NCBI GenBank assembly: GCA_024036415.1
Contig: JAMWET010000684.1
Coordinates: forward strand, 92,501 to 156,500
Reading direction: 5' to 3'
Source of the DNA: Prochilodus magdalenae
Taxonomy: Eukaryota > Chordata > Actinopteri > Characiformes > Prochilodontidae
Length of the DNA stretch: 64,000 nt
This document shows, one piece after another, positions 46,217 to 56,844 of this stretch. Numbering within the stretch: position 1 is the first letter of the stretch; each line of letters begins with the position of its first letter. The position numbers and the translations under genes are program-made. Below the pieces are notes generated by a model. It saw nothing but the letters and a program-made list of their open reading frames with translations, did no database searches and was not told where the DNA came from.

Positions 46217-47040
46217 TGATAAAACGGACCAATAAAAACACTCCAGAAGTGGCTGGAAAAAGCTGTGCTCTTAGCAAGGCGACAACAAGGCATGACAGTG
46301 GGTTGCCACAACTGGGCTCATATTGTAACTCTCCAGCCTCAAACCAACCACGGTGTATTGCTCTGCTGAAAAATGCTATCATTGTAGAGGAACACAAGTC
46401 TATGAAGGGCTGCAAAGGATCACCAAGCAGTGAAACATAGTGACACTAGTCAATGACGTGTTAAGGTGGACCAATGGCCCCAACCCATGCTATGACAACA
46501 GACCCAACACCAGTATGGAACCAACACCAGCCTGCACAGCACCTTGTTGACAGTAAAGTCCATAGCTTTATGGGGTCTGCGCGACATATGAACGCGATCA
46601 TTAGCTAGAAACAACTGGTGCCGTGACTCATTGGATCATGATCATGTTGCCAGTCCTCTAGAGTCTAATTAGCAACTTTGTGAGTCCAGGTGAGGAGCTG
46701 GGTCCTGAAGCACTCTGGTAGATCTTTTGCTGCCACATCTCATGGAAGCTAAAGAACGCTGCACTGACCTACAGGGTATGCATGTGGGGCCTCCTGGGTT
46801 GAATGTAGAAGTGATTTCTGCCAGTGTCGCTTGCCAGTCACTCTGCCAGTCATGGTCATTAAGATCGAGATTGATGGCCACTGAACTGGCTACTACAGGT
46901 GGCAATGATTTCTATGATGTGGTCGTTACACTGAGGATCGAGGAATGGTTACTGGCCACACAACTTCGGAAATTAAATGTCCCGTCCATCAGACACCCAC
47001 TATCATGTCAGACTCTGGCCAGTCTTCAACTTCTCTCAAG
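46217..47040 (-). mobile_element. Tc1-g, decayed remnant
   Basis: Antisense pieces of a Tc1-type transposase in order from high to low coordinate: TFNPGGPTCIPCRSVQRSL (DNA-binding linker), a WSDESRH-like stretch degraded at about 46620, HKAMDSTCQQGAVQAG-like sequence at about 46550, and SWHGLGPLV. Several stops and shifts break it. It lies directly beyond SINE-3. Confidence 0.7.
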
Positions 47041-47397
47041 ATAAAACCTCATAACTTGTACAGGTGTGGGTGTTTCCAAGCAGTCCCCTGAGGTAACACC
47101 ATGACTTTTGGTAAGTCAGTGTGTAGGAACTAACAGGCCACAGCAGGTAACAGGAAGGAACAGGGGTAGGAAGGACCCAGGGGCAGGAAGACCTGGAAAG
47201 AGTAATTTGGCTAGATCTATTTGGGCATTGTAAATCAAGATTAGGGCTTAAACTGGATACGGAGTAAAATGGGCAACCAGTGGAGCTGTCAGAGAACTGA
47301 GTTCCGAATAAGTTCATATGTTCGTAATGAGGATTTTAGCTAGAAAGCCAAAGCCTGAAAGGTTGTTGTCTATCTACTAAACCAATGCACAGCTGAA
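47041..47397. other. Intron, possible repeat debris
   Basis: Contains AAATGGGCAACCAGTGGAGC, a phrase I associate with dispersed fish repeats. Family not identified. No exon. Confidence 0.35.
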
Positions 47398-47730
47398 CAT
47401 GCACACCAAACAACCAGAACTATCTAGCCAACAGTCCTGTGGGCAGGGTCCTGCACTGATGCGAGACAATGCAAACACAAACTGTGCAGCAGCTGATGAG
47501 CTATCGTCTCTGACAAGGTGGACTAGCAAGGTAGGAGTGTCTAATAGAGTGGACAGTGAGTGGACACAGTGTTTAAACACTCCAGCAGCACTGCTGTGCC
47601 TGATCCACTCACACCAGCACAACATGCACTAACACACCACCACCACATCAGTGTCACTGCAGTGTTGTGAATGATCCATCACCCACATAATACCTGCTCT
47701 GTGGGGGTCTGACTATTGAAGAATAGTATG
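47398..47730 (-). mobile_element. MITE P, partial copy
   Basis: Ordered MITE P phrases: AACTATCTAGCCAACAGTCC, GATGAGCTATCGTCTCTGAC, GACAGTGAGTGGACACAGTG, TTTAAACACTCCAGCAGCAC and CATAATACCTGCTCTGTGG. The outer ends are lost. Confidence 0.8.
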
Positions 47731-47732
47731 CT

Positions 47733-47768
47733 TGTGTGTGCATGTGTGTGTGTGTGTGTGTGTGTGTC
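47733..47768. repeat. (GT)n microsatellite
   Basis: GT repeat with one GCAT interruption, directly after the MITE P piece. Confidence 0.9.
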
Positions 47769-48600
47769 CTTGATCTGACCTCAGGGTGGAATCACTTGCT
47801 ACCATCAACCAGAAGCACGGGTAAAGACGGCTTTACGATGTCATCTTTACGACATCATCTACTAGGTTTAGTTAATGGCACAAAGACAAAGCCTCTCTAA
47901 GCCACCTCTGATAATACTGTCATTTGTGACTGGGGCGTTTGTTGAGTCTGTGTAGTGCACGGTTGGATTTACTTTCACTCAGTTGTCTCTTTGCCGTCAA
48001 TCTGCCACTAAACGCAATGGTTATTGGTTCAACAGTGGAATAAAACCACTCCACAAATTCTTCTACATCCGACGATCATCTCAGCTGCCAAGGACAGTGG
48101 ATGTAGACGGAGCAGCCCCTGAAACGGCACTATATCGTTTATCGCTTGTCACTTTACAGCTTCATATGGTTTCGTCTCGTATAGCTGTACATAAAGAGAC
48201 GTAAAACACAGCAGCGAGTCTCTCTGGGTGGAGAATCTAATCTGGCGAGGGTGACCAGTGTCCGGGAGATTTATTTGCGCATTGTGGAGAGCCTCCAAGG
48301 AGAGGGCCCACAGGTAAAGCAGCGGCTTAAGCATAACTCACTGGCTTTTATGGACTCTTTATCATTTACTCACTGTGGTCACCTGACAGGAAGCCAATGG
48401 TCACTCAGCACAGCACATTTCCCATTCAGCCATGATAAAACCATGAAATGTGGCATCCCTATTTCCTCCGTTAAGGAAATCTCCTGTTCCACATTTCACG
48501 GACTGTTAATCTTCGGAGCTCAAACAAGAGAACTGGGGTCGTTTGTGTGCAGATAAAAGGGTGTTAGGATACCACTGCTTCGTATAAGGGTTTCTAGAAT
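47769..48600. other. Intron with candidate conserved block
   Basis: 48330-48540 is low-repeat and contains an inverted pair, CATGAAATGTGG and CCACATTTCACGG. No exon recognised; the 101-codon ORF at 48251-48556 has no known motif. Confidence 0.4.
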
Positions 48601-48609
48601 CTAGGGGTG

Positions 48610-48735
48610 GACGCCATGTGGCTGAGTTAAAGTAGATATCCCCAATGTATTTACCTTCAAATGTACTTAAGTGTGGATAGTAAACGTAGCATGGTTTATT
48701 ATGGCACTAATGTTCTAGAATCATTTCAGGAACAA
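48610..48735. repeat. Dispersed repeat, partner at 60545
   Basis: TATTTACCTTCAAATGTACT, then GTTTATTATGGCACTAATGT, matches CTTACCTCCAAATGTACGAA and ATTTATTATGGCTCTAATGT at 60569-60635. Family unknown. Confidence 0.5.
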
Positions 48736-48774
48736 GACTCTTCCTTATCAACTCAGTGTAGGTGAAAAAGGCTA

Positions 48775-49480
48775 GTGTCACATTCATGTTGCATGCCCAG
48801 GACATAGATACACATCCAATCTAGGACCACATACAGGAGGCTGTGTTTAGACTGCAGGGGAATCAGATTTGTTTCTCAGTGTTATTTGTAAATGATCGTG
48901 TGAATGAGCAATCATAGATTGCTGTGGTGATGGCGCAGGCATCAGTAACTACATAGCCACGCCGGTAATATGGCTTCCAAAGTGGATACTGGAGAAGCAT
49001 CATTTCACCCGCCAAACAATTGTTCTGTCAAGTCATGGGTCACCGCTCTATAGCGCTTTTCTTGAATCCCAGCACTTCCATTACTCTGGATTTGACATTG
49101 CCATTGTTTGTTGTGACAGAAAAAGGCACATTGAAATCCAATTTGAGATCCCTTAATCTGGCACCAATTTGGATCCACATTGGTGCCAGAGTGTCCAAAC
49201 TGAGACACATCAGTGAAACTCTAATTGGAATCACATTTCAAACAACCTTCAAATTTGGTTTGGATCCGATGGGCAAAAAATTGGACTACATGTACTTTTC
49301 CGCTGTCTGGACTATCAAAAATCTGCATACAACTAGATATCTGCATACAACTAGATATGCCAAAACTCAGATTTGAAAAACTGGTAGTCTGTATACAACC
49401 AAAGTGACACAAATCTGATTTGAAAAGATCGGATTTGACAAATGTCCACACAGCCTAGAATAAATCAGATCTGTGTCATA
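48775..49480. repeat. Repeat-like region, ATTTGAAA/AAATCCAATTT motifs
   Basis: Several inverted and direct short motifs (CAGATTTG, AATCCAATTTGAGATC, GATTTGAAAAGATCGGATTT). It ends with AAATCAGATCTGTGTCAT, a phrase of dispersed fish repeats. A 20-bp unit (CTGCATACAACTAGATAT) is tandemly doubled at 49322-49358. ORFs here are open by chance on both strands. Confidence 0.4.
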
Positions 49481-49629
49481 TTAAAGTGACATTGTCATGT
49501 GATCATCACTTCTGCATAACAGTTGAATAAGAAATGCAGTCCTTATTCATATGACTCAGTTATTAATTTCACTGAGGACACATCTAAAATCTAAAACTCT
49601 CATATTTAGCATGTAAATGTATCTCAAAC

Positions 49630-49775
49630 TTACCTAATAGTGTGTAATACCTCCACAAACTGTACAACTGTGATTGAATTCACCATGTTTCTGGATGTAG
49701 GCCACATCAGTGTTCAGACACTCTTGCATCAAAGAATTGTGCAGTTGGGCCAGATTTGGTTAGTGCCTTCCCTAG
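49630..49775 (-). repeat. Tc1-e fragment
   Basis: TGTAATACCTCCACAAACTG, GATGTAGGCCACATCAGTGT and CAGATTTGGTTAGTGCCTTC match the low-coordinate half of Tc1-e copies. Confidence 0.65.
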
Positions 49776-49799
49776 TACAATTCTTGGAATTTACCACTG

Positions 49800-50545
49800 C
49801 TGGAAGACCTGTATCACACAAGCCACAACCCCACCAAGTCACATCCCCTCTGCCTATCCATAACCCCGCCTCCCAAGCCACAAGCCACCTCCCCTGCCAT
49901 AACCCCCACAAGCCAAATTCCCTCTTCTAAACCACAACCCCCTTTCAAGCCACAGCCCCCATCCCAAGCCGCAACCACCTTCTCAAATCACAACCATCTT
50001 CCCAAGCCACATCCCCCCTCCCCAGTCATAACCCCCCCTCCCAAGCCACAATCCCCCTCTCCTGCCACAACCACCCCAGCCAAATCCACCTTCTAAACCA
50101 CAACCCCCTTTCAAGCCACAACCCCCTTCCCAAGCCACAGCCATCTTCTAAAGTCACAACCCCATCTCCCAAGCAACATCCCCCCTCCCCAGTCATAACC
50201 CCACCTCCCAAGCCACAATCCCCCTCCCCTGCCACAACCACCCCATGCCAAATCCACCTTCTAAACCACAACCCCCTTTCAAGCCACAACCCCCTTCCCA
50301 AGCCACAGCCATCTTCTAAAGTCACAACCCCATCTCCCAAGCAACATCCCCCCTCCCAAGTCATAACCCCCCCTCCCAAGCCACAATCCCCCTCTCCTGC
50401 CACAACCACCCCAGCCAAATCCACCTTCTAAACCACAACCCACTTTCAAGCCACAACCCCCATCCCAAGCCGCAACCACCTTCTCAAATCACAACCACAC
50501 CTCCCAAGCCATAGCCCCACTCCCCATCCATAACCCCGCATTCCC
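49800..50545. repeat. C-rich minisatellite, 167-bp higher-order period
   Basis: Short units of the type CCCAAGCCACAACCCC fill the region. A marker (TTCTAAACCACAACCCCC and variants) recurs at 49925, 50091, 50259 and 50426, spacings of 166, 168 and 167. This defines a higher-order unit of about eight short units. The minus strand has no stops for long stretches (Gly/Trp/Leu-rich frames), an effect of composition, not a gene. Confidence 0.93.
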
Positions 50546-51423
50546 AAATGACTCCCCCAATTACATTTGTGTTCATGTGTGTCCACTATAAGCGTCACTG
50601 GAATGCAATCTGAAGCAATTTGCTTTTATTCACAGGCACCTCCTGCTGGAGTAAAACCCTTTTCTTTTATCTGCTACTCAACACCAGAGGAATATTAAAT
50701 ACCATTACACTGTCCAGCCCAACTCAACACACCAATGAATATTTGAACGCACTGCCAGGAAAGCTGATGATACAAGGGGGAAAAAAGTGTTTCAGTAAGC
50801 ATCATCATTATTATCAAGCGTGGTATTCAGTTCACATTAGCTCCCACCGCAACGAGTCAATAGGATATAATTGAGGCTAATCAATGAGCTTTAATTATCA
50901 TTAGCGCAAAATAAAAAAAATAAAAAGAAATATTTAAAAATCCCAAACGGTAATATCATTGCCCTGTGGACTGCTCCCGACGGCGAACATGCAGGAGAGA
51001 GAAAGAGGGAGACAGAATGTGCGAACATCCTCCATCCCATTTCTCCACTTCCCCTGTCACAGGCCATTTTAATTACCGCAGTGGAACACTCTCCATTTCA
51101 CAAATTTCATTATGCTCCTCAACTGTCTCCCAGTATAATTCATTATGTAGTCTCTTCTCAGCTTTTCTGAAGAGTGAGGGGATGGGGGTGGGGGTGGGGT
51201 AGGAAGTGATGGCTTGACTATGGTGGGAAAGGCCTCCACACATAGTGCTGATAAAAGGGTTTGGTTTTCACCACTGTTTGTCAGTCTTTGTATTGCTCAT
51301 TAGGGAAGTAATTAGCAAAAGCTCTCAATTACAGTACACATAGTGGGGACACGCTAGCACCATTATCTAGTCATGTAAAACATGGACACCCCCATCAAAT
51401 TAAACCCATTTTAATTAAAACAT

Positions 51424-51456
<33 letters not shown>
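50546..51456. other. Intron with candidate conserved block and (TA)n
   Basis: 50810-51170 is low-repeat with clustered homeodomain-type cores (ATAATTGAGG, CTAATCAATG, TTTAATTATC, CATTAGCG). G-rich run at 51178-51201. A (TA)n run at 51424-51458 hosts the next element. Confidence 0.4.
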
Positions 51457-51461
<5 letters not shown>

Positions 51462-51955
51462 GGGTCGGACAATGAAACTGAAACACCTGGTTTTAGACCA
51501 CAATTATTTATTAGTATGGTGTAAGGTGTAGGGAGAGTTGAGGTGGTACAATCCGGGTTAGCACCCGAACATCCCTTTCAGACAGCTTCCTCTTGCGTCC
51601 ACAGTTAATCCTGTTGGATGTGGTTCGTCCTCCTTGGTGGTATGCTGACATTACCCTGGATACCGTGGCTCTTGATACATCACAAAGACTTGCTGTCTTG
51701 GTCACAGATGCGCCAGCAAGACGTGCACCAACAATGTGTCCTCTTTTGAACTCTGGTATGTCACCCATAATGTTGTGTGCATTGCAGTATTTTGAGCAGA
51801 ACTGTGCTCTTACCTGCTAACTGAACCTTCACACTCTGCTCTTACTGGTGCAATGTGCAATTAATGAAGATTGGCCACCAGGCTGGTCCAATTTAGCCAT
51901 GAGACCTCCCACACTAAAATGACAGGTGTTTCAGTTTCATTGTCCAACCCCTGTA
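51457..51955 (-). mobile_element. Tc1-c, copy 3, different deletion
   Basis: Ends CAGGGGTCGGACAATGAAAC and complement, inserted in a (TA)n run. On the minus strand the frame reads MGDIPEFKRGHIVGARLAGA, then SVTKTASLCDVSRATVSRV, and further into RKRKLSERDVRVLTRIV. It thus keeps more of the DNA-binding region than copies 1 and 2, then stops. The C-terminal half is lost. Confidence 0.92.
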
Positions 51956-51960
51956 TATAT

Positions 51961-52205
51961 ATAGCACCAATAACAGCTGTGATTGGATTTGGCATGTAGT
52001 GGATGTAGGCCGAATCAATATTCAGACAATCTTGCTTAAAAAAAAAAAAAAATTGAGCCATTGGTCCAGATTTGGTGGATGCCTTCCCTAGTGTCCTACC
52101 TTCCAGAAGACGATAACTGCCATCATAGCAGCAAATACAATTTAAAAGATGTCATTTAACTAGGAGTGTCCAAACTTTTGAATACGCCCGGACACATGGA
52201 AACTA
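51961..52205 (-). mobile_element. Tc1-e fragment, with MITE A end
   Basis: AGCACCAATAACAGCTGTGA, GATGTAGGCCGAATCAATAT, a poly-A run, and CAGATTTGGTGGATGCCTTC match Tc1-e. At 52163-52200 GAGTGTCCAAACTTTTGAAT resembles a MITE A end. Confidence 0.65.
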
Positions 52206-52301
52206 TACATGTGCACAATGTGTCATGTTGTAGGTTTCTGTTAATTGGCAAGTATTTGATCACATGAAGTGCTTTTTAAATTTTGTGACATTTTGACAAC
52301 A

Positions 52302-52826
52302 TAAGCTCACTGGACCAAAAAAATGAGTCACCCTGTGTGTTTAAGATGGTAGAAGCTTCAGGTTCCTGCAGACGGCTCTGCACGAGGATGATGGGGGCTG
52401 TAAATACCCACGAGGTGTGAGTGACGGGATGTATAGATGAAGAAGAGGTGGTGAATGTCTCATTCCGTGTGTGGAAAATGGCTCCAGAGCAGATGTTAAT
52501 GATTGGCTAAAAAGAGTGATTGCATTTGGGCGTGTCAAAGACCATAGTGTGAAGGAAGTAGCTGAATTTGCAGGTGTATGGAAGCGTATGGTCATACAGG
52601 TGCACCAGCAGTGGCTAAAATCCCAGTCTACTGGAAATTCTCCTCGGAATTGTGCCAGGGACGACATCTACCAAATCTGACCCAACGGCACAATTCTTTG
52701 ATGCTAGAGTGTCTGAACATTGATGTGGCCCACATCCAGAAACTTGTTCAGTCAATGCCAAATCCAATCACAGCTGTTATTGGTGCTCCTGGAGGTATCA
52801 CACGCTATTAGATGACCAGCGTTTGA
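52302..52826 (+). mobile_element. Tc1-e, copy 2
   Basis: Starts TAAGCTCACTGGACCAAA. The frame at 52471-52680 reads MENGSRADVNDWLKRVIAFG, then KEVAEFAGVWKRMVIQVHQ (helix-turn-helix), then QQWLKSQSTGNSPRNC. It then fuses to an end encoding NPITAVIGAPGGITRY, which resembles a Tc1 C-terminus (GG-TRY). Catalytic core missing. Confidence 0.82.
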
Positions 52827-54301
52827 TCTGGTGTGCTTACAGTATTTAAACATTGTTTCGTTGTTTATGATGATGGCCCGAGCTAGAAACCGATACAGAG
52901 CTGGGTAAGCGAGGAAATTGCTTTGCCCTGTTTAACCATCGATTGTTGAAATTGATGGAGAATGGATTTCAGTGTTGCAGTATAACTCTCTGGGGAGAAC
53001 ATCAGGCAGGATCTCGTAGCAGGGTTTCAAATACAGAAAGCCCTCTTTTCTTTAGTGCATTGCTACACTCTCATTCCATCCTTTTAAATGGTTTCCCAAG
53101 GCTTGTTATTTCTTTTTTCACTTTTCTCATAATGGCTTGGCTGGGTTCTCACTGTTTTACTTCAGTGGCACAAATAAACTTTTCTCAGTTGTTGGTTGTA
53201 CTGCCGATGCTTAATATCGAGCTGTAAGCCGAGGTCGCTGAAGACCTCTAATAACAAATCCGATTTCCCCGAGCTCACGTTTCTAGGAACCGTAAACACG
53301 AGTGAGCGAGGAAGGCAATAAACACTCGGGTTCCTCTGCGAGAGGCCTTGGAAATGTAAAGTCTAGCAGGTGTGTTTTTTGATTTCGTCCTAATTTCCTC
53401 GGGAAACAACTTCCTGTGGTGCTGGGCTAAATTGAAACTCAAATTGTAGCTCCTGCGTCAGACCCATTCCAGTTCCATTTTCCTAAGCTGTCATTTTTTA
53501 TATCCGAGCTTTATTGCGGATATGAGCGGAGACTGATACGGTGGCGCTTTTCTGATCTGATGAAGCAGTACTTATCTTGAAAGAGTTGCAAAACACTGTA
53601 ATCAAGTGTCTCCAGCTGGGGATGATTCTGTTGCGAGTTGAGAGGAGAGGCATAAATACGAGTAGAAAACGCCATATTTCAGCGCTTGGATTGCTTGTGG
53701 TCTGTATATCTGCAGTGTCGGTGGGTTAATGCAGATGCATAGCATTAGATACAAATGCATGATACCAGTTTGAATGGGGGTAAAAATGAATGGAAGTCTA
53801 TGGAAGGAATGAGTGATGGGGGAAAAAAAGACAAACAGACGAGTGCGAATCAAACTAACTGACACATAGACGAGTGCGGTTCTATATGGCTGAAGATTAG
53901 AGTTTCAGAATCTGTCCTGAGTGTGTAAATGAATGGGATTCTATGGGAGGAACTGGTGATTGGGAAAAAAAGACAAAAGAGACGAATGTGGTTTAAACCA
54001 ACATTGAATTTGTGCTTGAGGTTTGCACAGTATGTAAAACAGTGTTTGTCCGCCTAGCAGAAGTACAGTAGATGGCCGAGGACTTTTTCATCCCATTCAT
54101 TCTTCATGGGAAAAATATCGGAATGTAATTTTTTTTCTGAAAACCGCATGTCTGATCAAAAATGTATACAAGCACATCATTCCATAATCAGACCTCACAT
54201 TTTGGAGTCGGAACTGTGTTAATATCTGAAAAACTAGTTGGTGGACAAAAATGTGTACCAAGAAAAGGAAAAATAATATACCTATAGTATATCTATATAT
54301 A
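52827..54301. other. Intron, no gene seen
   Basis: 53230-53600 is low-repeat. At about 53780-53960 the phrase AATGAATGGAAGTCTATGGA is loosely repeated (AATGAATGGGATTCTATGGG). No exon. Confidence 0.45.
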
Positions 54302-54333
<32 letters not shown>

Positions 54334-54670
54334 CGTGTGTGAGTGTGTGTGTGTGTGTGCATGTGTGTGTGTGTGTGTGTGTGTGTGTTTAGGAGTGTGT
54401 TTGTGTGTGTGTATGTGTGTGTGTGTTTGTGTGTTTGTGTGTGTGTGCGCGAGAGTGTGTTTGGGTGTGTGTGTGTTTGGGTGTGTGTGTTTGTGTGTGT
54501 GTTTGTGTGTGTTTGTGTGTGTGTGTATGTGTGCGCATGTGTGTGTGTGTGTGTGCGTGTGTGTGTGTGTGTGTTTGTGTGTGTTTGGGTGTGTGTGTGT
54601 TTGGGTGTGTGTTTGTGTGTGTTTGTGTGTGTTTGTGTGTGTGTGTATGTGTGCGCATGTGTGTGTTTGG

Positions 54671-54705
<35 letters not shown>

Positions 54706-54836
54706 TGTGTGTGTGTGCGTGTGTGTGTGTGTGTGTGTTTGTGTGTATGTGTGTGTATGTGTCTGTGTGTGTGTAGGTGTGTGTGCGTATATGTGGTGTT
54801 TGTGTAGGTGTGTGTGCGTATATGTGGTGTTTATGT

Positions 54837-54871
<35 letters not shown>

Positions 54872-55040
54872 CATGTGTGTGTGTTTGTGTGTGTGTACGT
54901 GTTTGTGTGTGTGTGTGTGCATGTGTGTGTTTGTGTGTGTGTACGTGTTTGTGTGTGTGTATGTGTATGTGCTTGTGTGTGTGTGTGTGTGTGTGTGTTT
55001 GGGTGTGTGTGTGTGTGTGTGTGTATGTGTCTGTGTGTAT
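54302..55040. repeat. 740-bp imperfect (GT)n tract
   Basis: Almost pure GT dinucleotides with periodic TT, GC, GA, AT and GGG interruptions. Some segments recur: GTGTGCGCATGTGTGTG at about 54530 and 54650, and GTAGGTGTGTGTGCGTATAT, then GTGGTGTTT, at 54773 and 54804. Stop-free frames on both strands, up to 327 codons, are compositional artefacts. Such alternating purine-pyrimidine DNA can adopt Z-form. Confidence 0.97.
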
Positions 55041-56009
55041 GGCACCTACAAATCAACACTAAACAATACAGAGCTCTCAAACTTTTCCAATGTATTGATT
55101 CCTATTTCATAAAGTATCTGGGAGGTTGAAGAGGAAAAAAACAACAGGCCAAACCGTGCATGGACACATCTACTATATGATCTGAAACCACAGCTTTCAG
55201 TTGAATCACTGTGTTTAAAGCCACTCAAATTCATTTTTAAAAGTGCTTTATGTTGCACCTAAATAAGATTGAAATTTTGAACATTGAAATAGTTAAACTT
55301 GATGCTTTGGTTTTTTAGCTAAACACCAAGTTTAACAATTTCAATATTCTTATTTAGGTGCAGCATAAAGCACCTTTACACAGGCTTATAAAAGTGCCAG
55401 TGCTTTGTAGTGCATCTGGTGGAAAGCATCAAAACACAGAAACACCCGGGTCGAACACTGCGCTCAGAAGCTTTCAGTGGAGAGCTAGACTTTGATGCTT
55501 GCTCTATAATAGACGTGAAGTAGTCTTCTGCTGTGTTGCTATAAGAAGGACAATGGTCAATGCCTGTATACATCTGAGATGATAGCAGTCTAGGCCCAGG
55601 GTGAGGCAGATAGTGTTTGTGTCTTTGTGTGTGTGTCTGTGTGTTTGTGTGTATGCTAGTGGAGTATTTAGCAACAGCCTGAGAAGCAAGATCCTTTCCC
55701 TTGCCAAAAGGGTCAAAACGATGCCCCGTCGAGATAAGCGTCTCAGAGCTAAGCTCTTAAATCAGCCAGAAAATGCCTTTCGATGTTTTGCAGCTTTAGA
55801 CTGAGTTTGTTGATGCTCGCTCAGTGAACTCAGAAAGTGAGTTCTGAAACAAATAAATTATGAGCCAGAAGTGCTTCTGCCAAGCTTTCTGGCTAAAGAG
55901 CTTCTGGTAGGAACAACTATATAAGAGTTTCATAAAGTAGAAATAAATTATTGCCCAACAGTGAATGTATGCCATGAGGAACCAATCACAAATGACCTAC
56001 ATTAGCATT
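55041..56009. other. Intron, no gene seen apart from a hairpin and a GT run
   Basis: Contains the palindrome listed separately and a short GT run at 55612-55653. ORFs here have no family resemblance. Confidence 0.45.
55240..55376. repeat. Long inverted repeat (hairpin, about 55-60 bp arms)
   Basis: The left arm, AAAGTGCTTTATGTTGCACC then TAAATAAGATTG, is matched inverted by CTTATTTAGGTGCAGCATAA then AGCACCTTT at 55349-55376. The match continues inward (TTTCAAT, GTTAAACTTGATG / CACCAAGTTTAAC). The loop is about 20 nt. It could be a small MITE or fold as RNA when transcribed. Confidence 0.85.
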
Positions 56010-56320
56010 ATTCACTCATCATCAAAAGAATAGAAATCAACCGGCAGGGATCAAACGTGGTGGGTAAGTTTGACATTGTGAGACATGTGAACGATTCAAG
56101 TTTGATGCTCGGCCATAAGACGGGCCTTATCACTGTACCTGACACACCCAGTAGCCACCATTGTGAACATTTAGCATGCAGTAATGAGTCACTATGAGTG
56201 ACTCCACCTATGAGTTCGTCCACCTATGAGTCATCCATTGGCAGATGGCTGCACAACTCTGGACTACACGTACACAAGCTATTATGGTAACTGCCCTTAA
56301 CACCACATCAGTGCAGTGCG
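56010..56320 (+). mobile_element. Tc1-b, copy 9, joined to MITE P
   Basis: Starts TTCACTCATCATCAAAAGAA. It proceeds through GTGGGTAAGTTTGACATTGT to CTGCCCTTAACACCACATCA, where MITE P takes over. The 3' half of Tc1-b is absent. Confidence 0.82.
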
Positions 56321-56546
56321 CCACATGCCACTGCAGTGCTGAGAACGATCCATCACCCACATAATACCTGCTCTGTGGAGGTCCTGACTAGAAGGGTAGT
56401 AAAGTATGCAGAGAAACAGATGGACTACAGCCTGTAACTGTAGAGCTACAAAGTTCTTCTATATGGTCAGTGGAGCTGATAACATGGACAATGAATGTAG
56501 ATCCAGGGAGACGTACCCAATGTAGTAGCCAGTGAGTATAGAAGCA
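56305..56546 (-). mobile_element. MITE P, half element
   Basis: From CACCACATCAGTG onward: GCAGTGCTGAGAACGATCCA, TAATACCTGCTCTGTGGAGG, ATGGACTACAGCCTGTAACT and GGTCAGTGGAGCTGATAACA, ending GTAGCCAGTGAGTATA. This is the right half of the family. Confidence 0.8.
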
Positions 56547-56667
56547 AACAAAAAGCAGTTGTAGATACACCTTCAAGACGCATCATCAGAAGAGGATTTT
56601 GCTGTACTTGGGAAATCTTACTCTAGAGTCAATTATGGCCACTATATGATGTGAGTGAACATGTTTA

Positions 56668-56790
56668 TTTACATTTAAGGCATTTAGCAGGCGCTCTTAT
56701 CCAGAAGGACTTACAACCGTGCTTAGTGTTCCGTCGGATAATGTTTCCTAGCTAGCATAAGAAGGTCTAAAACTCACTATGAGCTCAGAC
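56668..56790 (-). repeat. SINE-1-type tail fragment
   Basis: TTTACATTTAAGGCATTTAG, then CAGGCGCTCTTATCCAGAAG, is the inverted tail shared with SINE-1 at 31590. The remainder is not the SINE-1 body, so it may be the partner LINE or another SINE. Confidence 0.55.
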
Positions 56791-56844
56791 ACTGTCCAAA
56801 CAAGGGCCAGTGCTGATACCTAGAGAGAACAATACACAGACATA

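Noticed and set aside
46217..47040. Possible host gene exon (several ORFs on both strands)
   Set aside because: Order and motifs fit a decayed Tc1-type transposase with stops and shifts rather than spliced exons.
50026..50479. Gly/Trp/Leu-rich ORF of 132 codons on the minus strand
   Set aside because: It comes from the C-rich minisatellite; the peptide repeats with the DNA period and all minus frames are similarly open.
54097..55129. ORFs of 292 and 327 codons on opposite strands, His/Thr-rich and Cys/Val-rich
   Set aside because: Both are direct translations of the GT/CA tract. Period-two repeats avoid stops in several frames. No start context, splice sites or non-repeat domain.
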